Source of the DNA: Holophagaceae bacterium
Lineage (GTDB): Bacteria; Acidobacteriota; Holophagae; Holophagales; Holophagaceae
Direction of reading: 5' to 3'
Length of the DNA stretch: 7,712 bases
Assembly: GCA_003158505.1 (NCBI GenBank)
Contig: PMJK01000149.1
Location: forward strand, 1 to 7,712
Shown here: in pieces, positions 1-6,362 of the stretch
Layout of the letters: each line of letters opens with the position of its first letter
Numbering within the stretch: position 1 is the first letter of the stretch
Program-made: the position numbers and the translations under genes
Notes under the pieces: model-generated
What the model was told of the DNA's origin: nothing
What the model saw: only the letters and a program-made list of their open reading frames with translations
Database searches by the model: none

Positions 1-849
1 GACATCACGGGCGGCCTGCCGCGCGTGACCGAGCTCTTCGAAGGCCGCAAGCCCAAGGAACCCGCCATCATCAGCGAAGTCACCGGCATCGCCCGCTATG
101 GCAACCGCGTCCGCGGCAACCAGAAGGTCGTGGTCGAGGCGGAGACGGGCGAGAAGGGCGAGTACCTGATCCCTCGCGGCAAGCACATCCAGGTGCAGGA
201 CGGCGACGAGATCCGCGCCGGCGAGAAGCTCACCGAAGGCGCCGTCAGCCCCCACGACCTCCTAAAGGTCCAGGGCGACCGGGCCCTCCAGGCCTTCCTC
301 GTCAACGAGGTCCAGGAGGTCTACCGGGCCCAGGGCGTGGTGATCAACGACAAGCACATCGAGGTGATCATCCGCCAGATGATGCGCTGGGTCCTCATCA
401 CCGACGTGGGCGACACTCAGCTCATCGTCGAGGAGAAGGTCGACAAGCACCGCTTCAAGGAGATCAACGAGCAGGCCCTCAAGGACGGCGGCCAGCCCGC
501 CACCTGCGAGCCCCTGCTGCTGGGCATCACCAAGGCCGCGCTGACATCCGAAAGCTTCATCTCGGCCGCCAGCTTCCAGGAGACCACCCGTGTCCTCACC
601 GAGGCCGCCCTGGAAGGCCGCGTGGACTACCTGCGTGGCCTCAAGGAGAACGTGATCCTAGGCCGCCTGATCCCCGCCGGCACCGGCATGGCCCACTACC
701 GGAACCTGGAGATCGAGGAGGGCGAGTACCCCGAGCCCAGCCTCAACGAGTTCACCGGAGGCGACGACTTCGACGACGAATACGCCCGCATGGCCCAGCA
801 CGTCGAAGAACTGCAAGGCATGACCGAGATCGACGGCGAAGACCTGTAG
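1..849 (+). CDS. rpoC: DNA-directed RNA polymerase subunit beta' (C-terminal part)
   Basis: This is the last 282 codons of the largest subunit of RNA polymerase. The gene is cut by the window start, and the frame is already open at base 1 with DITGGLPRVTELFE, a highly conserved RpoC segment. The in-frame GTG at 25 is an internal valine, not a start. Further conserved stretches follow: RKPKEPAIISEVTG, LIPRGKHIQVQDGDEIRAGE, the AFLVNEVQEVYRAQGVVINDKHIE region, RQMMRW, and FISAASFQETTRVLTEAA with GLKENVILGRLIPAGTG. All are typical of the beta' C-terminal region. The protein ends in an acidic tail (DDFDDEY...EIDGEDL). The stop is TAG at 847-849, followed by a hairpin terminator. The last ~50 codons occur again downstream as a startless fragment. 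This 5' copy is the intact one, because it is continuous with the rest of the gene. Identification is very secure. Confidence 0.98.
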   Translation, partial: DITGGLPRVTELFEGRKPKEPAIISEVTGIARYGNRVRGNQKVVVEAETGEKGEYLIPRGKHIQVQDGDEIRAGEKLTEGAVSPHDLLKVQGDRALQAFLVNEVQEVYRAQGVVINDKHIEVIIRQMMRWVLITDVGDTQLIVEEKVDKHRFKEINEQALKDGGQPATCEPLLLGITKAALTSESFISAASFQETTRVLTEAALEGRVDYLRGLKENVILGRLIPAGTGMAHYRNLEIEEGEYPEPSLNEFTGGDDFDDEYARMAQHVEELQGMTEIDGEDL

Positions 850-910
850 CCGGAGACTCTAGTCATCGAACCACTAGGGCGGGAGCGATCCCGCCCTAGT
901 TATGCCACCC
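700..910 (+). repeat. Direct repeat, copy 1: rpoC 3' end plus terminator
   Basis: These bases align without any indel to 2737-2947, at a constant offset of 2037. By manual count 14 of 211 positions differ. Bases 700-833 are identical to the second copy. Two synonymous differences fall at 834 and 840, and the other 12 lie in the 61 bases after the stop codon. Weaker similarity continues leftward to about 685. On the right, similarity ends in the GCCAYCC at 904-910. Confidence 0.95.
873..900 (+). terminator. Hairpin after rpoC (terminator with degenerate U-tract)
   Basis: A perfect 12-bp stem (873-884 with 889-900) closes a GCGA tetraloop of the GNRA type, 23 bases after the rpoC stop. The stem is GC-rich and should be very stable. 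The 3' side reads CCCTAGTTATG rather than a run of T, so release may be less efficient than at the related hairpin at 2907-2940. It most likely ends, or partly ends, the rpoC transcript. Confidence 0.75.
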
Positions 911-1060
911 GGTACCGGGACTGCCGTGGAATTCGGAGATCGCTGCAGTGACCTTCGGATTGAGATAATGTCATCTCTGGATACTCCGTCTTAGAGGTCT
1001 CTTCCAATCGTCCTACCTGCCGATCCTGATTCTTGGCCTGGATCAGGGATTACGAGGTTT
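911..1060 (+). promoter_or_regulatory. Leader region of the Wzi-like gene
   Basis: This 150-base unique stretch lies between the first repeat copy and the Wzi-like gene and holds no gene. A GATAAT hexamer at 964-969 resembles a -10 box, but I see no good -35 at the right distance, so a promoter is possible only. A stem-loop can form at 1024-1032 with 1040-1048. It has nine pairs including two G-T wobbles, a 7-base loop, and a core of CCTGAT/ATCAGG. It sits directly before the ribosome binding site and could affect translation or transcription of the next gene. A 12-base perfect palindrome, CCCGGTACCGGG, lies at 908-919 on the left border. The region may drive the Wzi-like gene separately from rpoC. 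Confidence 0.3.
1054..1057 (+). promoter_or_regulatory. Ribosome binding site of the Wzi-like gene
   Basis: GAGG within ACGAGG precedes two consecutive TTG codons. The gap is 3 bases to TTG 1061 and 6 bases to TTG 1064, so the second TTG is slightly better placed. No ATG upstream of the signal peptide is available in this frame. Confidence 0.5.
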
Positions 1061-2686
1061 TTGTTGCTAGAAACCCCATCACCTCAAACCAATCCTACCA
1101 AGGCTTCCAAGAAACGGCATCGATTCGCCCTGTGGACTCTCCTGCTTAGCTGTGGATCCCTGATGAGTCAGGCACCGGAGGGCTGGAATGCGCGCCAAGT
1201 CCTGGGCGCCGATGTGCCGAAGGACGTGGCCTCCTGGCTAGGCGGAGGCGTGTGGGCCGCCAACCAGAGCGGCTCGCCGGCCACCCTCATCGACTCGCTC
1301 GGTATGGGTAACAGCCTCACAGGGGCCGGCATCTCTGTGGAAGGCGGCATCAACCGGGAAGCCTGGTCCTTCGCCGTCAAGGCCCTGGCCTTCCGGGATC
1401 AAATGGGCGGCGACCGCCTGACCATCCACCAGGGCCACCTCTCCTGGCAGAGCCAGGGCGGCTGGAAGCTGGGTCTTGAAGACGAGCCCCTGGTCTGGGG
1501 CTACGGCCTGACGGGGGGGTATCTGCTGGGGGAGGCGGATCGCCCCTTCCCGAGATTCCGCGTGGCGTCTCCTCACACTCAACTCAGACTCTTAGGGGTT
1601 TCGCTCGGGACCTGGGGCTTCCAGTGGTTCATGGGGAAGCTGGAAAACGACCGCCGGATTCCCGACAACTCCCAGGAGCCCGCCTACCTCGCCGCCCTGA
1701 TCCAGGCCAATGGCGAGCCCGAAGCCCCCCTGTTCAGCGGCTACCGCGTCGACGGCTCCTTCCATGACGGGAAGATCGAGTGCTATGCCAACTGGACCGT
1801 CCTCTGGGGCGGGACCCGGAATGGCGTGGCCATGACCTCTGGCTACAACCTGAAGGATTACCTGACCGCCATGACCGGGTTGAAGGATCCCCTGGCCGAG
1901 ACCTCGATCAACTTCTCCGATCCGAACCATCCAGCCCCGAAGTATGTGAACGGGGCCCTCAGTTCCACCAATTTCGACCTGGGCATGCGGTTTCAGCTGG
2001 AACCCCTGGCGAACCTCTTCTCGGCGGAGCATAGCTGGGGCTACATCAGCCGGGGCACCAAGGGCATGACCCTGGAATGGGGCGTGCTCATCCACAAGCC
2101 CCTCTACTGGATCGGCCAGGATGTGAGCAGGGACATGCGGTACGCCTTGGAAACCAACTACCGGCGGGCCTGGTATGACGTGAACAACAAGGTGGTGCCG
2201 AACCTCATCGTCCCGGATGACACCTTCGGCGTGCTGTTCCAGTGGCCCGGCATCCGATTGGGGATCGAGCGTCGGAGTACGTCCAATCCAGCTGGACCGG
2301 GTTACCGGTCCTTCGTGAACAACATTTATAACGTGGGCTTCTACCGGGACGGGGATCCGCTCGGGGAGGCCCTGGGGGGGGAAGCGGACTTCACTACCCT
2401 GCGCCTCGAATGCGATGTCACGTCCAGGCTCACCAGCACCTTCTGGTTCATCCGGGGGGATCGGCCCTTCCGGGACGCCCCGAACCTGTGGGCGGCCGCT
2501 TATCCAGGGGCCATTCCCTCCGAGGATCGCTTCACGGACGTCCAGGGAGAGCTCGCCTGGAACATGGACGGGGCCCGCACCGTCCGCGCCGGCTGCGCCT
2601 GGGAAGGCCGCTCCGCCGTGAACTACATCCTGGGCAACCAGGGGAACGGCTTCCGGTGGTTCGTGGAGCTTTCCGCCCGGTGGTGA
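1061..2686 (+). CDS. Wzi-like capsule assembly outer-membrane protein
   Basis: This 541-residue protein resembles the capsule-assembly Wzi family: outer-membrane beta-barrels that hold capsular polysaccharide on the cell surface. The N-terminus carries a signal peptide, with a basic stretch KKRHR at 17-21, a hydrophobic core around 22-35, and a likely cut after A38 (SQA). C31 gives a poor lipobox, so a lipoprotein is less likely. Family-like segments are GTWGFQWFMGKLENDRRIPD (183-202), where the GxLEndRxiP pattern is characteristic, and NWTVLWGG (244-251). Alternating aromatic and polar strands follow, and the chain ends in an aromatic residue (SARW), as expected for a BAM-assembled barrel. 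It is longer than E. coli Wzi, which has about 480 residues. Start is TTG 1061 or 1064; an internal ATG (M35) would destroy the signal peptide. The gene stands alone between two copies of the rpoC tail, just upstream of a polysaccharide operon. It contains G-runs of 7, 8 and 6 bases. The family call rests on motif memory, not on a search. Confidence 0.75.
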   Translation: MLLETPSPQTNPTKASKKRHRFALWTLLLSCGSLMSQAPEGWNARQVLGADVPKDVASWLGGGVWAANQSGSPATLIDSLGMGNSLTGAGISVEGGINREAWSFAVKALAFRDQMGGDRLTIHQGHLSWQSQGGWKLGLEDEPLVWGYGLTGGYLLGEADRPFPRFRVASPHTQLRLLGVSLGTWGFQWFMGKLENDRRIPDNSQEPAYLAALIQANGEPEAPLFSGYRVDGSFHDGKIECYANWTVLWGGTRNGVAMTSGYNLKDYLTAMTGLKDPLAETSINFSDPNHPAPKYVNGALSSTNFDLGMRFQLEPLANLFSAEHSWGYISRGTKGMTLEWGVLIHKPLYWIGQDVSRDMRYALETNYRRAWYDVNNKVVPNLIVPDDTFGVLFQWPGIRLGIERRSTSNPAGPGYRSFVNNIYNVGFYRDGDPLGEALGGEADFTTLRLECDVTSRLTSTFWFIRGDRPFRDAPNLWAAAYPGAIPSEDRFTDVQGELAWNMDGARTVRAGCAWEGRSAVNYILGNQGNGFRWFVELSARW

Positions 2687-2708
2687 GAGGGTCTTACCCC
2701 GTCTGAAT

Positions 2709-2728
2709 CTCTGCCGACAAAGGCAGAG
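2709..2728 (+). other. Stem-loop after the Wzi-like gene, at the repeat boundary
   Basis: CTCTGCC (2709-2715) pairs perfectly with GGCAGAG (2722-2728) around a 6-base loop, 22 bases after the Wzi-like stop codon. No T-run follows, so this is not a standard intrinsic terminator. The right arm coincides with the first bases that can be aligned to rpoC (GGC aligned to 685-687), so the stem-loop straddles the junction between unique DNA and the repeat. It may be a transcript-end structure or a trace of the rearrangement. Confidence 0.35.
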
Positions 2729-2886
2729 CCAATTATCGGAACCTGGAGATCGAGGAGGGCGAGTACCCCGAGCCCAGCCTCAACGAGTTCACCGGAGGCG
2801 ACGACTTCGACGACGAATACGCCCGCATGGCCCAGCACGTCGAAGAACTGCAAGGCATGACCGAGATCGATGGCGAGGACCTGTAG
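2722..2886 (+). pseudogene. rpoC 3'-end fragment (duplicate tail, no start)
   Basis: The frame reads GRANYRNLEIEEGEYPEPS and continues to EIDGEDL and TAG at 2884-2886. From YRNLE onward the amino-acid sequence is identical to the end of the intact RpoC. At the nucleotide level only a third-position change in the Tyr codon (2736) and two synonymous changes (2871 GAC to GAT, 2877 GAA to GAG) are seen. An in-frame TGA at 2704-2706 blocks the frame upstream and no start codon precedes the conserved part, so it cannot be a gene on its own. It covers about 55 codons of a protein well over a thousand residues long. It is a relic of recombination or insertion between the rpoC coding sequence and the polysaccharide operon. 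Confidence 0.93.
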
Positions 2887-2947
2887 CCAGAGACCCCAGT
2901 CATTAAACAAAAAGGGCGGGAGCGATCCCGCCCTTTTTGTGCCATCC
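2737..2947 (+). repeat. Direct repeat, copy 2: rpoC tail plus terminator
   Basis: This is the partner of 700-910, in direct orientation at a constant offset of 2037 bases. The distance equals the whole unit of repeat, leader and Wzi-like gene. The downstream border is GCCATCC at 2941-2947, after which the two flanks differ. Confidence 0.95.
2907..2940 (+). terminator. Strong intrinsic terminator, second copy
   Basis: A perfect 15-bp stem (2907-2921 with 2926-2940) closes a GCGA tetraloop. The 3' arm ends in TTTTTGT and the 5' arm starts ACAAAAA, so the element looks like a canonical terminator that could work in both directions. It is the counterpart of the hairpin at 873-900. The lower stem here is made of A-T pairs where the first copy has C-G and T-A. 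It should stop transcription coming from rpoC or the Wzi-like gene before the Wzz-like operon. Confidence 0.88.
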
Positions 2948-2960
2948 AACACTAACCAGG

Positions 2961-2967
2961 AACGAGG
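2961..2967 (+). promoter_or_regulatory. Ribosome binding site of the Wzz-like gene
   Basis: AACGAGG lies 9 bases before TTG 2977. The first ATG (3001) has no purine-rich sequence at a suitable distance. This favours the TTG start, although the residues it adds (MNLVALLL) are not typical of the family. Confidence 0.45.
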
Positions 2968-2976
2968 CTTTCAGGC

Positions 2977-3975
2977 TTGAATCTGGTAGCCTTACTTCTT
3001 ATGCCTCAATCATCGGATGCCCCCGTCCTGGACCTGAAAGCCAGCCTGAAGAGGCCCCTCCAGTGGGCCTTCGCGGTAGGCCTGCTTACGGCCCTGTACA
3101 CCCTCTCCATGCCGAACTCCTACAAATCCGAGGCGCGGCTATTACCAGTGGAATCCAAGGGCTCAAGTGGTTTTGGGAGCCTGGCCAGCGCCGCCGCCGC
3201 ATTCGGTATCAATGTGCCCGGGGGAGACAGCAGCGATGCCAACTTCGTGGACGTCCTCAACAGCCGCTGGCTGCGGGAGCAACTGCTTCAGACCGAATTC
3301 CAGTACCACCTGCGTTCCTGGCGTTTTGGGGCAGAGCGGATCGCAAAGGGCACCCTCTACGATTACCTCCACGCGTCGAATATGGATAGGGCCGTTCAGA
3401 GTGTGAGTGGAATCCTGTCCGCCTCCCGCGATCTAAAATCCAAGGTGATTGCCATCAGCGCCGAAACCCAGTCCCCCGAACTGTCCCAGCTCATCGTGCA
3501 GCGAGCTGGAAAACTCCTTGAGGTGTTTCTCCAGGAGAAGGGGCGCACTCGTGGTGGCGCCAAAGCCGCCTTCGCTGAAGCCCGACTCACCGACGCCCGC
3601 CGAGAGATGGACGAGGCGGAAGACATTCTGCGCCGCTTCCTTGAAGGCAACCGAAATTTCCAGAGCAGCGGTGACCCCGCCGTGCGACTCAAAGGCACCC
3701 GCCTTGAAACAGAACTCCGGCTCCGCCAGCAACTGGTCAGTGCCATCGCCATGAACCGTGAACAGGCCTTGCTGGAGGAGAAGAATGATATTCCCATTCT
3801 CAACATGCTGGATCCGGGTAACTTGCCCATTGAAAAGAGCGGGCCGGTGCGAAGCAAAATCGTGATGGCGCTGTTCCTTCTATCGGGCCTTGCCGCCTGG
3901 GGCATTGAAAACCGGGAGTGGATCAAGAAACGACTGTTCGATGGACAGGAAGCCGAGACTGGAGAATCACAGTGA
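2977..3975 (+). CDS. Wzz/GumC-like polysaccharide chain-length determinant
   Basis: This 332-residue inner-membrane protein is of the polysaccharide co-polymerase type, which sets the length of O-antigen, capsule or exopolysaccharide chains made by the Wzx/Wzy route. A first membrane segment lies at about 28-45 (PLQWAFAVGLLTALYTLSM). It is followed by the Wzz-type YKSEARLLPVE and by GSLASAAAAFGINVPG, a small-residue segment common in this family. The periplasmic part contains a long charged helix, likely coiled coil, at about 195-265 (EARLTDARREMDEAEDILRRF and beyond). Near the end, NDIPILNMLDPGNLPIEKSGPVR is the usual proline-rich segment before the second membrane segment (about 294-310). 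The tail is short, with no Walker-type tyrosine kinase domain, so it is not a Wzc fusion. Start TTG 2977 is chosen by its ribosome binding site; ATG 3001 would give 324 residues. It is the first gene of the operon, and its stop overlaps the next start by four bases (GTGA). Confidence 0.85.
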   Translation: MNLVALLLMPQSSDAPVLDLKASLKRPLQWAFAVGLLTALYTLSMPNSYKSEARLLPVESKGSSGFGSLASAAAAFGINVPGGDSSDANFVDVLNSRWLREQLLQTEFQYHLRSWRFGAERIAKGTLYDYLHASNMDRAVQSVSGILSASRDLKSKVIAISAETQSPELSQLIVQRAGKLLEVFLQEKGRTRGGAKAAFAEARLTDARREMDEAEDILRRFLEGNRNFQSSGDPAVRLKGTRLETELRLRQQLVSAIAMNREQALLEEKNDIPILNMLDPGNLPIEKSGPVRSKIVMALFLLSGLAAWGIENREWIKKRLFDGQEAETGESQ

Positions 3976-5021
3976 AGACGATCGCCATTGTTGGATGTGG
4001 CCGAATTTCTAAACGGCATGTGCAAGTTATGGCTCAACTTCCCGAGTTGCGCCTCGTGGCGGTCTGCGATGTGATTGAAGACCGGGCCCGGGAGACCGCC
4101 GAACCGCTTGGGATCCCTTACTATCTGGATGCCGTTGAGATGGTAAAAAAAGAGAAACCAGATATCGTGAGCATCCTCACGGATTCTGGATCGCATCCTC
4201 GCATCGGCAGTCAGTTGGCTCCTTATGTGTCGGTGGTGGTGGTTGAGAAACCCATGGCTCTGACCCTAGAGGATGCGGATAACCTCATCGAGGCCTGTGA
4301 AACCCATGGCACGCGATTGTTCGTGGTGAAGCAGAACCGATTCAACCCTGCCATCCAGCAGCTCCGGGGGGCTGTGGATCAAGGTCGCTTCGGGAAAATG
4401 GTGCTGGGTACCGTCCGTATCCGTTGGTCCCGCGGTCAGGATTACTACGATCAAGCCCCGTGGCGCGGCACTTGGAAACTGGATGGTGGCGTATTCACCA
4501 ACCAGGCCAGTCATCACATCGACTTGCTCCAGTGGCTGATGGGGCCCGTGGAGTCCGTGAAGTCCTACATTTCCACCCGGCTCGTGAACATCGAGGCCGA
4601 GGATACCGGCGTGGCTGTTCTCAAGTTCAAGAGTGGGGCCCTCGGCGTGGTGGAGGCCACCACCGCCACTCGCCCGAAGGATTTGGAGGGTAGCATCTCA
4701 GTTCTTGGCGAAAAGGGTTCTGTCGTGGTCGGCGGATTCAGCGTGAATCGCATGGTGACTTGGAATTTCACTGAACCCGCTCCGGAAGATGAAGATGCCA
4801 TCCGGGCCATCACCGATCCTCCCAATGTCTACGGCTTCGGACACCAGCCGTTCTATGAGGATATGCTGGCCTGTCTGGATTCAGGCCGACGATCCATGCT
4901 GGATGGCCTTGAAGGGCGCAAATCGCTCGAGATCATCAATGCCCTCTATGAATCTGCTTTCACGGGACGAGAGGTGCACCTTCATTACGTGCCCCAGAGC
5001 GTACCGCTCGGCCGTGGGTGA
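3972..5021 (+). CDS. wlbA: Gfo/Idh/MocA oxidoreductase, probable UDP-GlcNAcA 3-dehydrogenase
   Basis: This 349-residue NAD-dependent sugar dehydrogenase has an N-terminal Rossmann fold with IAIVGCGRISKRH (dinucleotide loop G8-C-G10). It has the family EKP motif with Lys93 (VVVEKPMAL). The GGVFTNQASHHIDLLQW segment contains His181, His182 and Asp184, where this family places its catalytic histidine. Next to the 6-dehydrogenase, acetyltransferase and aminotransferase genes, the best role is oxidation of UDP-GlcNAcA at C3 (WbpB/WlbA step), giving the 3-keto sugar for the aminotransferase. The GTG at 3972 is preferred: it overlaps the upstream stop, has GGAGA six bases before it, and puts the Rossmann fold at residue 4. 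A longer reading from ATG 3918 adds 18 unrelated residues inside the previous gene. The family is certain. The substrate is inferred from context, so wlbA is a tentative symbol. Whether it recycles NADH with 2-oxoglutarate, like some WbpB/WlbA enzymes, cannot be read from the sequence. Confidence 0.85.
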   Translation: MKTIAIVGCGRISKRHVQVMAQLPELRLVAVCDVIEDRARETAEPLGIPYYLDAVEMVKKEKPDIVSILTDSGSHPRIGSQLAPYVSVVVVEKPMALTLEDADNLIEACETHGTRLFVVKQNRFNPAIQQLRGAVDQGRFGKMVLGTVRIRWSRGQDYYDQAPWRGTWKLDGGVFTNQASHHIDLLQWLMGPVESVKSYISTRLVNIEAEDTGVAVLKFKSGALGVVEATTATRPKDLEGSISVLGEKGSVVVGGFSVNRMVTWNFTEPAPEDEDAIRAITDPPNVYGFGHQPFYEDMLACLDSGRRSMLDGLEGRKSLEIINALYESAFTGREVHLHYVPQSVPLGRG

Positions 5022-5026
5022 GCTGT

Positions 5027-5030
5027 GGAG
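5027..5030 (+). promoter_or_regulatory. Ribosome binding site of the UDP-GlcNAc 6-dehydrogenase gene
   Basis: GGAG lies 9 bases before ATG 5040. It supports that ATG over the in-frame GTG 5025, which would itself overlap this site. Confidence 0.55.
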
Positions 5031-5039
5031 AACGCTGTC

Positions 5040-6362
5040 ATGTCGACCCCTGAACTGGTCCAGGACCTCCTGGCAAAGATCGAAGCCACGACAGCCAAGG
5101 TGGGGGTCGTTGGATTGGGCTATGTAGGACTTCCCTTCGCCGTTGAAAAGGGGAAGGTCGGATTCAAGGTGCTGGGCTTCGACCGTAGCGTCCACCGGGT
5201 GGATCTGGTGAACCAGGGGAAGAACTTTATCGGCGATGTGGATGACGAAGAACTCCGCGAATTGGTGTCTGGCGGATTCATCGAGGCCACCACCGACATG
5301 GATCGGTTGGCCGACATGGATGTGCTGATCATCGCCGTTCCGACGCCCCTCACGAAAAACCTGAATCCCGACCTTCAATACGTCGAGGCCGTTACCCGGG
5401 AAATAGCGAAACGCCTGCGCCCGGGGCAGCTCATCAGCCTAGAGAGCACCACCTACCCCGGCACCACCGATGAAATCATGAAGCCCATCCTGGAGCAGTC
5501 CGGTCTCAAGGTCGGTGTGGACTTTTTCCTGGCCCATAGCCCGGAACGTGTGGACCCCGGAAATCGGCGCTACACGACCAAGAATACTAATAAGGTTGTC
5601 GGAGCCTCAGATCCCGCCAGCCGCGAAATCGCCGTGGCGCTGTACCGGAAGACCATCCTGAACATCGTGCCTGTCAGCAGCGCGGCCGCGGCTGAAATGA
5701 CCAAGGTCTTCGAGAACACCTTCCGGGCGGTGAATATCGCTCTGGTCAACGAACTGACCCTGCTCTGCGATCGCATGGGATTGAACGTCTGGGAGATACT
5801 GGATGCCGCCTTCACCAAGCCCTTCGGCATCATGCCCTTCTACCCCGGTCCCGGGGTAGGCGGCCACTGCATTCCCCTGGATCCCCACTACCTTGAGTGG
5901 AAGGCCCGGGAATTCAATTTCAATACCCGCTTCATCGCATTGGCCGGTGAGATCAACCGCCATATGCCCGAATTCGTGGTGGAGAAGGCCATGCGCCTGC
6001 TTAGCGACCAGGGAAAAGGATTGCGCGGAGCCCGGGTGCTTGTGCTGGGCGTGGCCTACAAGAAGGACATCGACGACCCCCGTGAAAGCCCCAGCACGGA
6101 GGTGCTGCACCTGCTGGCCCAGCGCGGCGCTGACATCACCTACCACGATCCCCACATCCCCCACTTTACCGAACACGGTCATGACCTGCGCAGCGTGCCC
6201 CTCACCGCGGGAAACCTGCATCAGGCCGATCTGGTATTGATCCTGACTGACCACACAGCGGTGGATTATGCCTTGGTGGTGAAGGAATCCATTCAGATCC
6301 TCGATACCCGGAACGCCCTGAAGCGGGTGGACGGTCCCAAACCCAACGTCGTTCTGCTCTAG
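5040..6362 (+). CDS. wbpA: UDP-N-acetyl-D-glucosamine 6-dehydrogenase
   Basis: This 440-residue member of the UDP-glucose/UDP-mannose dehydrogenase family oxidises the C6 hydroxyl of a UDP-sugar twice to a carboxylate with NAD+. The domains are complete and in order. The NAD-binding GLGYVGLP starts at residue 25. Then come ISLESTTYPGTTDEIM, FLAHSPERVDPGN, the central helix AEMTKVFENTFRAVNIALVNEL, and the active-site segment PGPGVGGHCIPLDPHYL with catalytic Cys277. The C-terminal UDP-binding domain contains VLGVAYKKDIDDPRESPS. This is the WbpA/WecC-like type. The UDP-GlcNAc substrate (product UDP-GlcNAcA) is inferred from the WbpB-, WbpD- and WbpE-like neighbours; UDP-Glc or UDP-ManNAc dehydrogenases are close relatives. 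Start ATG 5040 has GGAG at good spacing; GTG 5025 would add five residues. It begins 18 bases after the preceding stop, inside one operon. Confidence 0.92.
   Translation: MSTPELVQDLLAKIEATTAKVGVVGLGYVGLPFAVEKGKVGFKVLGFDRSVHRVDLVNQGKNFIGDVDDEELRELVSGGFIEATTDMDRLADMDVLIIAVPTPLTKNLNPDLQYVEAVTREIAKRLRPGQLISLESTTYPGTTDEIMKPILEQSGLKVGVDFFLAHSPERVDPGNRRYTTKNTNKVVGASDPASREIAVALYRKTILNIVPVSSAAAAEMTKVFENTFRAVNIALVNELTLLCDRMGLNVWEILDAAFTKPFGIMPFYPGPGVGGHCIPLDPHYLEWKAREFNFNTRFIALAGEINRHMPEFVVEKAMRLLSDQGKGLRGARVLVLGVAYKKDIDDPRESPSTEVLHLLAQRGADITYHDPHIPHFTEHGHDLRSVPLTAGNLHQADLVLILTDHTAVDYALVVKESIQILDTRNALKRVDGPKPNVVLL

Noticed and set aside
911..2721. Transposon or insertion sequence between the rpoC tails
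   Set aside because: There is no transposase or integrase, and no terminal inverted repeats at the edges. The flanking repeats of about 211 bases are far too long for a target-site duplication.
3073..3079. GCGGTAG, resembling part of the ops/JUMPstart element that recruits RfaH
   Set aside because: It lies inside the Wzz-like coding sequence rather than in an operon leader, and the flanking bases do not match. A 7-base match is expected by chance.
2937..3389. Alternative plus-strand frame of 150 codons starting in the second terminator
   Set aside because: It overlaps the Wzz-like gene in another frame. Its start lies inside the terminator hairpin and the product has no recognisable features.
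3918..3971. Longer N-terminus for the WlbA-like protein from ATG 3918
   Set aside because: The added 18 residues lie inside the previous gene and do not resemble a Rossmann start. The GTG at 3972 has a good ribosome binding site and the usual stop-start overlap.
3396..4196. Minus-strand open frame of 266 codons spanning the Wzz/WlbA junction
   Set aside because: It crosses two well-supported plus-strand genes. Its Ser/Arg-rich composition is typical of an antisense shadow.
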